A stretch of DNA of 64,000 nucleotides from Streptomyces sp. NBC_00704 (GCF_036226605.1 NZ_CP109001.1:33429-97428), one strand, 5' to 3'; counted from the stretch's first letter, positions 16,561-25,621 are shown. The notes: a model not told the origin generated them from the sequence alone. Program-made: numbers and translations.

Positions 16561-18519
16561 TCAGGACGCTCGGCGGACCTGGCCGGCCAGCGAGTCCGAG
16601 CGTGCGGGCCCCTGGCCCGTGACGGTCGCCCAGTGCCAGGCGGAGTCGAACGCGGTGACCTCCAGACCGGAACCGGCGGCGACCAGCCGGGCGGCGAGCG
16701 AGGTGGCGCGGGCGACGAAGCCCGACACCCGGTGCGCGGCGAGCACGTCCTGCTCGCCGAACGGGTCGCCGGCGCAGCGCAGCAGCCTGAGGTCCATGAA
16801 GCCGTCGAAGCGGCGCCCGTCGACCTCGACGGCCTGCGGGGAACGCACCGAGAACCGCACGTTGTTGTTGACGTGCCCGTGATGGTGCTGGTCGGAGAAG
16901 AACGCGACGTCCGGGACGACGGGCGGCACGAAGTGGTCGCGGGCCGTCACCTCGGGCGCCTTGGGCAGGTTGCCGGCGACGAAGTGCCACGAGTTGTACT
17001 GCATCCGCGACGACATCGCCCAGGCGGCGTCGGCGAGCGCGGCCTCGGAGCCGCCGAAGTGCGCGGCGGCCTCGGGGCGCGGCACCACACAGCAGAAGAA
17101 GTGGGTGATGTCCCAGTCGCAGATCTCCGCCCAGCTCTCGCCGCGCAGCGCGCGCACCAGGCCGGGCAGCGAGCGCATCCCGCGGCTCATCGCGAAGTCG
17201 GCGCCGAACGCCGTGACGGCCGCGGCCACGCTCTCGTACACCAGGGACTCCAGGCCGGTGCCGAAGTCGCCGTGCGGGCGGGCGAGCCATCCGGGGTCGC
17301 CGGCCAGGTCCCGGCCGAGGCCGGCGAGCGTGTCGCCGGCCAGCGGCAGCCGGGCGCGCAGATGCTCGACGACGGCCGACTCGCGCGCGCGGGCGGCCGC
17401 ACCGGGCGGGCCGGCGACCCGCTCCACCTTGTGCATGAGCGCCCCGTGGATCTCCCGGTACAGCTGGGCGTCGCGGCTCACCGACCCGCGGCGCTCGCGC
17501 AGGGCGACGGCGAGCCGGTCGAGGTCGGCGACGCGGTGGGAGGCGGGCGCGGGCACCGGCTCGCCCCCCGGCACGGCGTTGTAGGCGCGACGCACCCGCT
17601 CCAGCGTGTACGCGACGTGATCGACGGTCAGCTGGGTGCCGTTGGCCTCCTCGACCCGGCCGAAGCCGGCCGAGCGGATGAGCAGGGTGAGGCAGACGAC
17701 GAGCTGGACGTCGTGGTCCGACCACAGGTCGAGCGGGAGGCCGTGCAGGGCGCTCAGGGCGCAGTCGGGGTGACCGGGCCACAGGGTCTTGCCGGTCAGC
17801 GTGTTGCGGCCGCGGAAGTTCGTGTACTGCGTGTCCTCCTGGTACAGGACGAACGGGGCGGTGCGCAGGGCCGCCTCCCGGGCCTGCGCGACGAGCGCGT
17901 CACGGCCCTCGGGGCCCTGCCCGGCGAGCCAGGCGCGGCAGTCGGCGGCGGAGGCCTCGCGCCGCTCGCGGGCGCGCTCCAGTTCCCGCCGGTAGGCGGC
18001 GAGGACGGCGCGGCTCCACGGCACCCGGCGCACACCGCCGACCAGGTCGCGGGGGTCGAGGGGACGGGCGTCGGGAGTGCGCACGACGATACGGCCGCCG
18101 GCCGCGAGGCCGATCTCCCCACGGAACGCGGGCGGTTCACCGTCCCCGCCGCTGCCGCCGTCCCCGCCGCTGCCGTCTCTGTCACTGTCGCGGTCGCCGT
18201 CGCCGTCGCGCCAGCTCAGTCCGCACAGCGCGGTGAGGGCCGCCTCCTCGGCGGAGTTCAGGGCGCGCAACTGGACGTCACCGGGAACGTGCCCGTCGAG
18301 GGTCAGCAGCACCTCCACGGCCGACCGCAGATCGGCCGCCCCGGCCGCGCGCCGCCAGACACGCCGGAGCAGTCCGGGAAAGCCCGCGTCGGCGCCGGTG
18401 ACGCGGTCCGGGGTGGCGGTGCTCCCGGCCGGGAGGCCGAGCCGGCTGGGGCGGCGGCTGATCCGCTTCCTCGCCTGCACCGCGCGGCGGGACTCCGGGC
18501 GCCCTGCGGACTCCTTCAT
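16561..18519 (-). CDS. 652-aa protein of unknown function in the diazo cassette
   Basis: I do not recognise a named domain. The N-terminus is basic; a low-complexity Asp/Gly/Ser stretch lies near residues 110-130 (DRDGSGGDGGSGGDGE). Histidine-rich motifs suggest a metal centre: SDHDVQLVV, the cluster SDQHHHGHVNNNVRF near 555-570, and WDITHFFCC near 480. Its start overlaps the ferredoxin stop (ATGA), implying a functional pair. A large uncharacterised protein beside a ferredoxin is, as I recall, shared by kinamycin and lomaiviticin clusters. Because acetylation, lyase, amidase and ligase steps are all accounted for, this pair is a candidate for the N-N bond-forming redox step. That is inference. 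Confidence 0.75.
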   Translation of the reverse strand: MKESAGRPESRRAVQARKRISRRPSRLGLPAGSTATPDRVTGADAGFPGLLRRVWRRAAGAADLRSAVEVLLTLDGHVPGDVQLRALNSAEEAALTALCGLSWRDGDGDRDSDRDGSGGDGGSGGDGEPPAFRGEIGLAAGGRIVVRTPDARPLDPRDLVGGVRRVPWSRAVLAAYRRELERARERREASAADCRAWLAGQGPEGRDALVAQAREAALRTAPFVLYQEDTQYTNFRGRNTLTGKTLWPGHPDCALSALHGLPLDLWSDHDVQLVVCLTLLIRSAGFGRVEEANGTQLTVDHVAYTLERVRRAYNAVPGGEPVPAPASHRVADLDRLAVALRERRGSVSRDAQLYREIHGALMHKVERVAGPPGAAARARESAVVEHLRARLPLAGDTLAGLGRDLAGDPGWLARPHGDFGTGLESLVYESVAAAVTAFGADFAMSRGMRSLPGLVRALRGESWAEICDWDITHFFCCVVPRPEAAAHFGGSEAALADAAWAMSSRMQYNSWHFVAGNLPKAPEVTARDHFVPPVVPDVAFFSDQHHHGHVNNNVRFSVRSPQAVEVDGRRFDGFMDLRLLRCAGDPFGEQDVLAAHRVSGFVARATSLAARLVAAGSGLEVTAFDSAWHWATVTGQGPARSDSLAGQVRRAS

Positions 18520-18845
18520 GCGGCACTCTCGGCGGTCAGCTCGACGTGGTTCCACATCGCGTCGTCGGTCGGGGTCCAGTCCTCGTCGACGTAGATGCAG
18601 TCGACCGGGCACTCCAGGACGCAGGAGGGACAGCCCGAGCACAGTTCGGGGACGATCACCACGTCCAGGCCGCGGTCGAAGATGGCGCCGAACTCCGCGG
18701 GACAGCCGCGCAGGCAGCTGTCGCAGGTGATGCACTCGGACGGCTCGATGCGCCGCGGCGGCTTCTTCCAGTTGTCGGCGCGCGAACGCCGGGCGATGCG
18801 CTCGGCGCGCTCCGACAGCGCGGCAGACGAGGCAAGCTTCTTCAC
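18516..18845 (-). CDS. 2[4Fe-4S] ferredoxin
   Basis: 109 aa. Two complete CxxCxxCxxxCP motifs are visible: CITCDSCLRGCP (about 46-57) and CSGCPSCVLECP (about 77-88). They bind two cubane clusters. The GTG at 18845 follows GGAGGGGG. The basic N-terminal ~40 residues and the acidic tail ELTAESAA are extra to a minimal ferredoxin. It is the first gene of the diazo cassette operon and is translationally coupled to the 652-aa protein, its likely redox partner. Confidence 0.9.
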   Translation of the reverse strand: MKKLASSAALSERAERIARRSRADNWKKPPRRIEPSECITCDSCLRGCPAEFGAIFDRGLDVVIVPELCSGCPSCVLECPVDCIYVDEDWTPTDDAMWNHVELTAESAA

Positions 18846-19411
18846 GGGAGTGGCCCCCTCCGGGACTCTTCTCGGCCACGGCCGAGACGGACGGAGCCCA
18901 TCGTCACCGCGCCCTCTCGACTGCCCCCGGAGCGCGAGTGGGGACCGACTGGAGCTGCCCCGCCCCCGGCTCCGCCGCTCGTGCCCGGCCTCGCGCGGGT
19001 CGGGCATCGCTGTCCGCGGCCCGCCCGCCCTCCGGCCGGCGCGGCGGCAAGGCGCGGGCCTGGGGCACACGGGCGCCGACGCGGCGGTCGGCGGGTGTGG
19101 CCCGTTCGCGCGGGCTCGCCTGTCGCGGTGGGCCGTCCGGCCGGGCGTGCGCCCCGGCGGGCCGCCGCCCACGGTCCCGCACCCCGCCCGCACGGCACGG
19201 GCTCCGCCCCCAGCCCCGCACGGGCCCCGCCCCCGCACTGGCGCCGGCGCCGTGCGGCGGAGGGCACTGGTGCGGCTCCAGGCGTCCGCGAGTGTGGCCC
19301 GGCCGTGCCACCGGACCCTCGTGTCCGGGGCGTGCCCGGCCGCGGGCGCGCCGACCTGCCCGCCGCGGGCGGACCACCCGGCCGCTCGCCGCCCACCACA
19401 CGGAGGAACCC
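18846..19411. other. 566-bp divergent promoter region
   Basis: This lies between the ferredoxin operon (minus) and the O-methyltransferase-like gene (plus). It is over 75% GC with no convincing gene. One minus-strand TCGAG motif (18916-18920) sits ~75 bp from the ferredoxin start, with only partial 11-bp neighbours. No clear -35/-10 was found. Confidence 0.5.
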
Positions 19412-20494
19412 ATGCCGCTGCCGCCCGCCCGTGTCGTCCGAGCCGTCGAAGCCGTGCGCACCGCCCTGCAGAGGCTGGCCCGCAAGCTCGCCCCCGCACC
19501 GTTCTCGCTGCTCGAAATGGTCCAGGGCGCCATGCTCAGCCAGGCCATCTACGCCGCCGCCGAACTGCGCGTGGCCGAGGCGCTGCGCGACGGCCCGCTG
19601 CCCGTCGCGCGGCTCGCCGGACGGGTCGGCGCCCACCCGGAGACACTGCACCGGCTGCTGCGGCTGCTCGCCTCCAACGGGATCTTCGCCGAGCGCAAGG
19701 ACGGCAGCTTCGCGCTGACGCCCATGGCGGAGGCGCTCCTGGAGGACGCCCCGATGTCGATGCGCGGCATCGCGGTGCTCATGGGCCACCCCGTCCACTG
19801 GGAGGACTGGTCGCACTTCGTCGACGCGGTGCGCTCCGGCGAGCCCAGCCTGCCCAAGCTGCGCGGCATGACGGCCTTCGAGTTCCTGGAGGCCAAGCCG
19901 GAGTACGGCGAGGTGTTCATGAAGGGCATGGGCGCCATGTCCGCCACCGAGACCGAACCGCTCCTGGCCGCCTACGACTTCTCCCGGTTCGGCACGGTCG
20001 TGGACTTCTGCGCCGGGCGCGGCGAGCTGCTCGCGGGCATCCTCCGGAAGTCGCCGGGCGTCCGCGGGATCCTCGCCGACCCGCGGGTGGCGGAGAACGG
20101 CGCGGCGCGGTACCTGGCCGAGCAGCAGGTCGCCGACCGCTGCGAGGTGGTCGCCGCCGACCTGTTCGGGCCGGTGCCCGAGGGCGGGGACGTCTACGTC
20201 CTCAAGCACATCGTCCACGACTGGCCCGAGGAGAAGGCCCTGGAGATCCTGCGCAACGTCCGGGCCGCGATGCGGCCGGGCGGCACGCTGCTGCTGATGG
20301 AGATGGTCGTGCCGGACAAGGCGAACTCCGCGCACGCCTCGAAGCTGGTCGACCTGTGGCTGATGCTGCTCGTGGGCGGCAAGGAGCGCACCGCCGCGCA
20401 GTACAAGGGGCTGCTGGCCGACGCGGGCTTCCGGCTGGAGCGGGTGGTGGAGACCGCGGGGGCGATCTCGGTCGTCGAGGCGAGCGTCCGGTAA
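19412..20494 (+). CDS. O-methyltransferase-like protein, probable AlpH-type glutamylhydrazine transferase
   Basis: A 360-aa member of the plant/TcmN-type O-methyltransferase family, with an N-terminal winged-helix dimerisation domain and a Rossmann-like C-terminal domain. The ATG at 19412 follows GGAGG. The glycine-rich SAM loop, normally VDVGGGxG, reads VDFCAGRGE, and the following acidic-loop block is ILADPRV. The catalytic-region KHIVHDWPEE is kept. AlpH, an O-methyltransferase-like enzyme of kinamycin biosynthesis, joins glutamylhydrazine to the polyketide without SAM. A degenerate SAM loop beside the diazo cassette fits that role. A true methyltransferase remains possible. Confidence 0.8.
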   Translation: MPLPPARVVRAVEAVRTALQRLARKLAPAPFSLLEMVQGAMLSQAIYAAAELRVAEALRDGPLPVARLAGRVGAHPETLHRLLRLLASNGIFAERKDGSFALTPMAEALLEDAPMSMRGIAVLMGHPVHWEDWSHFVDAVRSGEPSLPKLRGMTAFEFLEAKPEYGEVFMKGMGAMSATETEPLLAAYDFSRFGTVVDFCAGRGELLAGILRKSPGVRGILADPRVAENGAARYLAEQQVADRCEVVAADLFGPVPEGGDVYVLKHIVHDWPEEKALEILRNVRAAMRPGGTLLLMEMVVPDKANSAHASKLVDLWLMLLVGGKERTAAQYKGLLADAGFRLERVVETAGAISVVEASVR

Positions 20495-20616
20495 CGGTCC
20501 GCCGGTAACGGCCGCCGGTAGCGGTCCGCAGGTAGGGGGCCGCCGTGACGACGAGGGGCGCCGCCCGTGGTCCGGGCGGCGCCCCTCGTCGCGTACGCGT
20601 GCGGCCGGTGGCCCGG

Positions 20617-22131
20617 TCAGCGCCCGGCGGGCGTGCCGAACCAGCGGGCGAGGGCCGCGTCGAGGCCGTCGGCGCCCCCGGCCCCGGTCCAGGCGACGTG
20701 CCCGTCGGGGCGCACCAGCACCGCCCCGGCGCCCGCGAACACCGCGCCGTCCGGCGCGGAGGCCGTCGCCGTGACGACGTCGACGCGGCCCGACCACGGC
20801 GCCGCCGCCTCGCGCACCACGGCGTCGTCGGCGAGGTCCAGCAGCAGACCGCGGCCGGCGTGCAGCAGCCGGAAGGTGTCGGTCGGGCCGTCGGGCCCGG
20901 TCAGCGCGGTCCTGGCCAGGCGGCGGCCGAGCAGCGGGTGCGCCCCGTCGCCGTCGTCGCCGAGGTCGTAGCGGATGTCGAGGTGGGAGACGACGCCCGC
21001 CAGGTGACGGCGGACCACGTCGTGACCGGTGAGTTCGGTCAGGATGCTGCGCAGCGGCTCGGCCTGGTCGCCGCCGAGGAAGACCATGCCCTGCGCGCGG
21101 GTGTTCATCAGCAGACGGCGGCCCACCGGGTGGCGCTCGGCGTGGTACGTGTCGAGGAGCGCGTCGCCGGCGCGGCCGGTGACGACGGCGGCGAGCTTCC
21201 AGCCGAGGTTGGCGGCGTCCTGCACGCCGGTGCTCAGCCCCTGTCCGCCGGCGGGCAGGTGGATGTGGGCGGCGTCCCCGGCGAGCAGCACCCGGCCGCG
21301 CCGGTACTCGGCGGCCTGGCGGGTGGCGTCGCTGAAGAAGCTGACCCATTCGGCGCCGCCGCCGCTGATGTCCTCGCCGGTGATGTGCTCCCACGCCTTG
21401 GCGACCTCCTCGAAGGTGACCGTGTCGTCGGCGCTGCGCGCGGCGGCCCCGTGCGGGCACACGATGATGCGGTGCACGCCCTCCTTGAGCGGGGCCGCCA
21501 TCACCATGCCGTTGGGCAGGGTCTCGCCCAGGTAGCGGGGCTTGAGATCGACGCCGGTGATGTCGGCGAGGAACATGGCGCGGGTCGCCTCGGTGCCGGG
21601 GAAGCCGATCCCGGCGAGCTTGCGCACCGTGCTCTTGCCGCCGTCGCAGCCGACGACATAGCGGGCGCGCATGCGCCGCACGCCGTCCGGGGTGCCGACG
21701 GTGACCTCGGCGTGGTCGCCGTCCAGGAAGCCGTCGGCGAGGGCGAGGACCTCGTGGCCGTGGTGGACGACGGCGCCCAGGTCGGCGGCCCATCCGGCGA
21801 GGACCGCCTCGGTCTGGCTCTGCGGGATGCCGCGGGCGCCGAAGTGCGCGCCCTCCAGGGAGGTGAAGTCGAACTGCACGCCGCCGAAGTGGCCGACGGC
21901 ACTGACCTCCAGGCTCTCGCCCTGCCCGAAGCGGGGGAGGATGCCGCGCTGGTCGAACACCTCCATGGCGCGGGCGGTGAAGCCGAGACCGCGGGACTGG
22001 CCGGTGGGCTCGGCCAGCTTGTCGAGGACGATCACCTCGGCCCCGCCCAGGCGGAGTTCGCCCGCGAGCATCAGCCCGGTCGGACCTGCCCCGACGACGA
22101 TGACGTCGGCGTCCATCGTGGTGTCCTGCAT
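20617..22131 (-). CDS. FAD-dependent aromatic polyketide hydroxylase (PgaE/AlpG-like)
   Basis: 504 aa. N-terminal FAD motif GAGPTGLMLAGEL (about 15-27), DG motif YVVGCDGGKST (about 160), and GD motif LLAGDAAHIHLPAGGQGLST (about 285) define a class A flavoprotein monooxygenase. The C-terminal ~130 residues form the thioredoxin-like domain ending in DGHVAWTG. The ATG at 22131 is chosen as the nearest codon downstream of GAGAGGG; a GTG at 22149 and an ATG at 22116 are alternatives. Last gene of the core polyketide operon; it would hydroxylate or dehydrate the angucyclinone. Confidence 0.9.
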   Translation of the reverse strand: MQDTTMDADVIVVGAGPTGLMLAGELRLGGAEVIVLDKLAEPTGQSRGLGFTARAMEVFDQRGILPRFGQGESLEVSAVGHFGGVQFDFTSLEGAHFGARGIPQSQTEAVLAGWAADLGAVVHHGHEVLALADGFLDGDHAEVTVGTPDGVRRMRARYVVGCDGGKSTVRKLAGIGFPGTEATRAMFLADITGVDLKPRYLGETLPNGMVMAAPLKEGVHRIIVCPHGAAARSADDTVTFEEVAKAWEHITGEDISGGGAEWVSFFSDATRQAAEYRRGRVLLAGDAAHIHLPAGGQGLSTGVQDAANLGWKLAAVVTGRAGDALLDTYHAERHPVGRRLLMNTRAQGMVFLGGDQAEPLRSILTELTGHDVVRRHLAGVVSHLDIRYDLGDDGDGAHPLLGRRLARTALTGPDGPTDTFRLLHAGRGLLLDLADDAVVREAAAPWSGRVDVVTATASAPDGAVFAGAGAVLVRPDGHVAWTGAGGADGLDAALARWFGTPAGR

Positions 22132-22226
22132 GTCGTGGATCCCTCTCACTCAACTGTGGTCCGTGCTCGGTGCGGGCGGGGGGCGGCGACGTCGCAGCGG
22201 GCCGCGGCGCGGGCCGGGGCGGCGCC

Positions 22227-23729
22227 TCAGGGGGACCCGAACCACCGGGCGACGGCCTCGGCGAGCCCGTCCCCGTCCCGGCCGCCGGCCCAGGCGACAT
22301 GGCCGTCGGGCCGCACCAGGACGGCGGACGCGCCGTCGAGCGGCGAGCCGGGCGCCGCCTGCGCGGTCACCGTGTCGACGCGGTCGGCGGGGACGCCCAC
22401 GCGCGGCGGCGGCCCGTCCAGTCCCAGGAGCAGCCCGCGCCCGGAGCGCAGCAGGTCGGCCGGGGTGCAGACGATGTCGCCGGTGCGCAGCCGGGCGTAC
22501 GGCAGGCGGGCTCCGCGCAGCGGATGCGCGGGGCCGCCGACGTCGTAGCGGACGTCGAGACCGCTGATCATCCCGGCGAGGCGGGCGCGCGCCTCCTCGC
22601 CCGCGACGAGTTCGGCGAGGACCGTGCGCAGCGGCTCCGCCTCGGGGCCGCCGAGCAGCAGCAGGGCCTGGGCGCGGATGTTGCCGAGGACGGCCGCGCC
22701 CACCGCGGCGCGTTCGGTGTCGTAGCTGTCCAGGAGGGCGGCGGGGGCGGCGCCGTCGACGGTGGCGGCGAGCTTCCAGCCCAGGTTGTAGGCGTCCTGG
22801 AGGCCGAGGTTGAGGGCCTGGCCGCCGATGGGCATCTGCCGGTGGGCGGCGTCCCCGGCGAACAGCACCCGGCCGTGCCGGTAGCGGGTCAGCAGCCGGT
22901 TCTCGTCGTCGAAGTGGTTCACCCACAGGGGCGTGCCGCCGGTGATGTCCTCGCCGGTCACCCGCTTCCAGGCGGCGGCGACCTCGTCGAAGTGCGGGTC
23001 GTCCGTGCGGGCGCGGGCCGCGGCGCCGAACTCGTGGACCATCACCCGGGTCACGCCGGCCGGGTTGCGGGCGGCGACGGCGAGACCGCCGGGCAGCCGC
23101 TCGAAGCGGCGGTTGGGGATGTCGATGCCCTCGACGTCGGCGCGCAGCAGCTCGCGGACGGCCGGGACGCCGGGGAAGGCGGCGCCGGTCAGGGCGCGCA
23201 CGGTGGAGTCCTGGCCGTCGCAGGCGACGAGATGGCCGGCGCGCAGGGTGACGAGGGCGCCGTGGCGGTCGGTGGCGGCCGCCTCGACGTGGGAGCCGCG
23301 GTCGTCCACGGCGTGCAGGGTGTGCCCGCACCGCAGGTCGGCGCCGAGACCGAGGGCCCACTCCTCCAGCACGGACTCGGTTTTGGCCTGCGGCACCTTC
23401 CACTGGCCGGGGTAGGGGCCGGGCAGCGTCAGGTCGAGGGGGATGCCGCCGAAGTGGCCGCGCGGCTCGCGCGGCGGGCTGCCGAGGTCGGCGAGCAGGC
23501 CGCGGCTGTCGAGCAGTTCCATGGTGCGGGCGTGCAGGGTGGAGGCGCGGGACTGCGTGGTCGGGCCGTGGCGTCGCTCGACGAGCGTCACCTGGATGCC
23601 GCGCAGGGCCAGTTCACCGGCGAGGAGCAGACCGACGGGGCCCGCGCCGACGACGATCACCTGGGTGTCGACCGTCCGGGCGGGCCCGGTGGGCGCCGGC
23701 GGAGGGTTCCGGTGCGGGGCGGCGGCCAT
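22227..23729 (-). CDS. FAD-dependent oxygenase (JadH/PgaM-like)
   Basis: 500 aa of the same family as its neighbours but only moderately similar. FAD motif VVGAGPVGLLLAGEL follows a 20-residue Pro-rich leader; DG motif HLVACDGQDST; GD motif LFAGDAAHRQMPIGGQALNL. The start is one base after the aromatase stop, so expression is coupled. JadH/PgaM-type enzymes act as C-12 oxygenase/4a-dehydratases that make the angucycline quinone (dehydrorabelomycin stage), a precursor of benzo[b]fluorenes. Confidence 0.9.
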   Translation of the reverse strand: MAAAPHRNPPPAPTGPARTVDTQVIVVGAGPVGLLLAGELALRGIQVTLVERRHGPTTQSRASTLHARTMELLDSRGLLADLGSPPREPRGHFGGIPLDLTLPGPYPGQWKVPQAKTESVLEEWALGLGADLRCGHTLHAVDDRGSHVEAAATDRHGALVTLRAGHLVACDGQDSTVRALTGAAFPGVPAVRELLRADVEGIDIPNRRFERLPGGLAVAARNPAGVTRVMVHEFGAAARARTDDPHFDEVAAAWKRVTGEDITGGTPLWVNHFDDENRLLTRYRHGRVLFAGDAAHRQMPIGGQALNLGLQDAYNLGWKLAATVDGAAPAALLDSYDTERAAVGAAVLGNIRAQALLLLGGPEAEPLRTVLAELVAGEEARARLAGMISGLDVRYDVGGPAHPLRGARLPYARLRTGDIVCTPADLLRSGRGLLLGLDGPPPRVGVPADRVDTVTAQAAPGSPLDGASAVLVRPDGHVAWAGGRDGDGLAEAVARWFGSP

Positions 23730-23730
23730 G

Positions 23731-24675
23731 TCAGCGGTTCCGCTCCGCGTACTCCTTGGCGTGGCCGAGGGTGGCGAGGCTGTTGGTGCTCAGCGCGCTG
23801 TGCACGTAGGCGCGGGCGTCGGCGACGGTGGCGTCGGGGCCGAGGACCGCGGCGATGTTGGCGGTGTTGAGGGTGACGGTGTGCTGGGAGCCGGCCGTCG
23901 CGCCCCCGTCGGCGCTCTCCTCGAAGGTCCACATCCCGGTGTGCAGGGTCATCAGCGCCGGCAGGGTGACCTGCTTGTAGGCGATGCGGTGGTGGCCGAG
24001 GACGACCCGGTAGGACTTGGTGGTGTGCGTCGAGCCGTCCTTGGCCCGCGTGTCCATCTCCAGCTCCTGCAACCCGGGGGTGTCCTCGGCGAAGCGGACG
24101 CGGGCCACGTGCGGAAGCCGCTCGGTCCACCGCCCGGCCTCGTTGACGAAGGCGAAGGCGTCCTTGGCCGAGCCCTCGATCCGCACGGTGTCGGTGAAGG
24201 AGAAGGTCAGCTCCTGCGCGTCGGCGGCGTGGACCCGCTCGACGTTCTCCTTCAGCGCGGCCAGCTCGCTGGTGCTGTTGCGGTCCACGGCCCGCTCGAT
24301 CCACAGCAGGTCGTGCGCGTCGTCGTCGACGGCCCGGTAGTCGTGCAGGAGCCGGACACGGGAGGCGCCCCCGTCGAGCGGCTCCACGATCCAGGTGCCG
24401 CCCATGGCGGCGACCGGCGGCGCCGGCACCTCCTGGCGGAAGGTGATGCGCAGGCCCTGCGGGTCCAGGACGCGGCGCGAGGTCCACGTCTTGGGCTCGC
24501 CGTTGGCGGTGGCCCAGATGCGGATGCGCTCCTCGTGCGCGCCGCCGTCCTCCCGGTCGACGAAAATCGTGGGCGGGAAGATCCGCGGCCACTCGGTCAC
24601 CTCGGCGAGGAGGCGGTAGACGGCGGTGGCGGGCGCGTTGATGGTGATCTCGTGCTCGACCTCACGAGTCGTCAT
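23731..24675 (-). CDS. Didomain aromatase/cyclase (first copy, AlpE-like)
   Basis: 314 aa with two START-like helix-grip domains, about 1-145 and 160-300. Domain 1 shows VEHEITINAPATAVYRLLAEVTEWP and the FRQEV...GGTWIVEPL strand pair. Domain 2 shows TFSFTDTVRIEGSAKDAFAFV and MWTFEES. It folds the first ring (C7-C12) of the octaketide/decaketide on the ACP and aromatises it. The ATG follows GAGGAG. It lies ~160 bp after the ketoreductase, the only sizeable gap in the operon, and that gap is filled by an 18-bp tandem repeat. Confidence 0.93.
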   Translation of the reverse strand: MTTREVEHEITINAPATAVYRLLAEVTEWPRIFPPTIFVDREDGGAHEERIRIWATANGEPKTWTSRRVLDPQGLRITFRQEVPAPPVAAMGGTWIVEPLDGGASRVRLLHDYRAVDDDAHDLLWIERAVDRNSTSELAALKENVERVHAADAQELTFSFTDTVRIEGSAKDAFAFVNEAGRWTERLPHVARVRFAEDTPGLQELEMDTRAKDGSTHTTKSYRVVLGHHRIAYKQVTLPALMTLHTGMWTFEESADGGATAGSQHTVTLNTANIAAVLGPDATVADARAYVHSALSTNSLATLGHAKEYAERNR

Positions 24676-24772
24676 GACGGCTTCTCCTCGGTGGTACCGG
24701 CGGTGCGCGGGGCGGCGGGGAGCGGGGGCTCCGGGCGGTGGGACGGACGGACTCGGGGCGGTCCCGGAACCC

Positions 24773-24844
24773 GGAACGGGCCCAGGACAAGGGACGGGCC
24801 CAGGACAAGGGACGGGCCCAGAAGCAGGGACGGGCCTAGAAGTT
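24773..24844. repeat. 18-bp tandem repeat, four copies
   Basis: Unit GGGACGGGCCCAGGACAA: two near-identical copies and two diverged. The last copy runs into the final codons and stop of the ketoreductase gene. It lies in the middle of a transcribed operon. Confidence 0.8.
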
Positions 24845-25621
24845 GCCGAGTCCGCCGCAGACGTTGAGGGCCTGGGACGTGATGGACGCGGCGGTGTCGG
24901 AGGCCAGGTAGCCGACCAGGCCGGCGACCTCCTGGGGGGTGGAGTAGCGGCCGAGCGGGATCTTGGCCTGGAACTTCGCGAGGATCTCGTCCTCGCTGGT
25001 GTCGTAGGCCGCCGCGTAGCCCTGGCGCACCCGCTGGGCCATCGGCGTCTCCACGTAGCCGGGGCAGACGGCGTTGACGGTGATGCCGGTCGGGGCCAGC
25101 TCGTTGCCGAGCGCCTTGGTGAAGCCGACGACGCCGTGCTTGGAGGCCGAGTAGGGGGCGCCCAGGACGACGCCCTGCTTGCCCGCGGTGGAGGCGATGT
25201 TGATGATCCGGCCGCGGTCCTTGCCGCGCATGCCGCCGGTGGTCAGCACCTCGCGGGTCATCCGGAAGACGCTGTTGAGGTTGGTCTCGATGACGTCGTC
25301 CCACAGCTCGTCGGTGAGATCGGCGGTGGGGCCGCCGCCGGAGCGCCCGGCGTTGTTGACGAGGACGTCGACGGTGCCGAACGCGGCGACGGCGCTGCGC
25401 ACGAACTCCTTCACGGAGTCGGCGTCGCGGACGTCGAGCCGGCAGCCGTCGACGTCCAGGCCCTCGTCGCGCAGCGCCTTCGCGGTGAGCCGCACGGACT
25501 CGGCGTCGCGCGCGCCGATGAAGACCCGGTGGCCCTGCCGGGCCAGCAGGCGGGCGGCCTCGAGGCCGATCCCGCTGGTCGCCCCGGTGACGAGGGCGAC
25601 CCTCGCGGTGGTGTCGGACAT
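24836..25621 (-). CDS. Type II PKS C-9 ketoreductase (ActIII/AlpD-like)
   Basis: 261-aa SDR. Cofactor motif VTGATSGIGLEAA (about 10-22), NNAG (about 89-92), and catalytic Ser in NIASTAG with YSASKHG (Tyr157/Lys161 region). The RSGGG motif corresponds to the stereocontrol loop of ActIII. It reduces the C-9 carbonyl of the nascent polyketide using NADPH. It lies 15 bp after the ACP gene. Confidence 0.95.
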   Translation of the reverse strand: MSDTTARVALVTGATSGIGLEAARLLARQGHRVFIGARDAESVRLTAKALRDEGLDVDGCRLDVRDADSVKEFVRSAVAAFGTVDVLVNNAGRSGGGPTADLTDELWDDVIETNLNSVFRMTREVLTTGGMRGKDRGRIINIASTAGKQGVVLGAPYSASKHGVVGFTKALGNELAPTGITVNAVCPGYVETPMAQRVRQGYAAAYDTSEDEILAKFQAKIPLGRYSTPQEVAGLVGYLASDTAASITSQALNVCGGLGNF

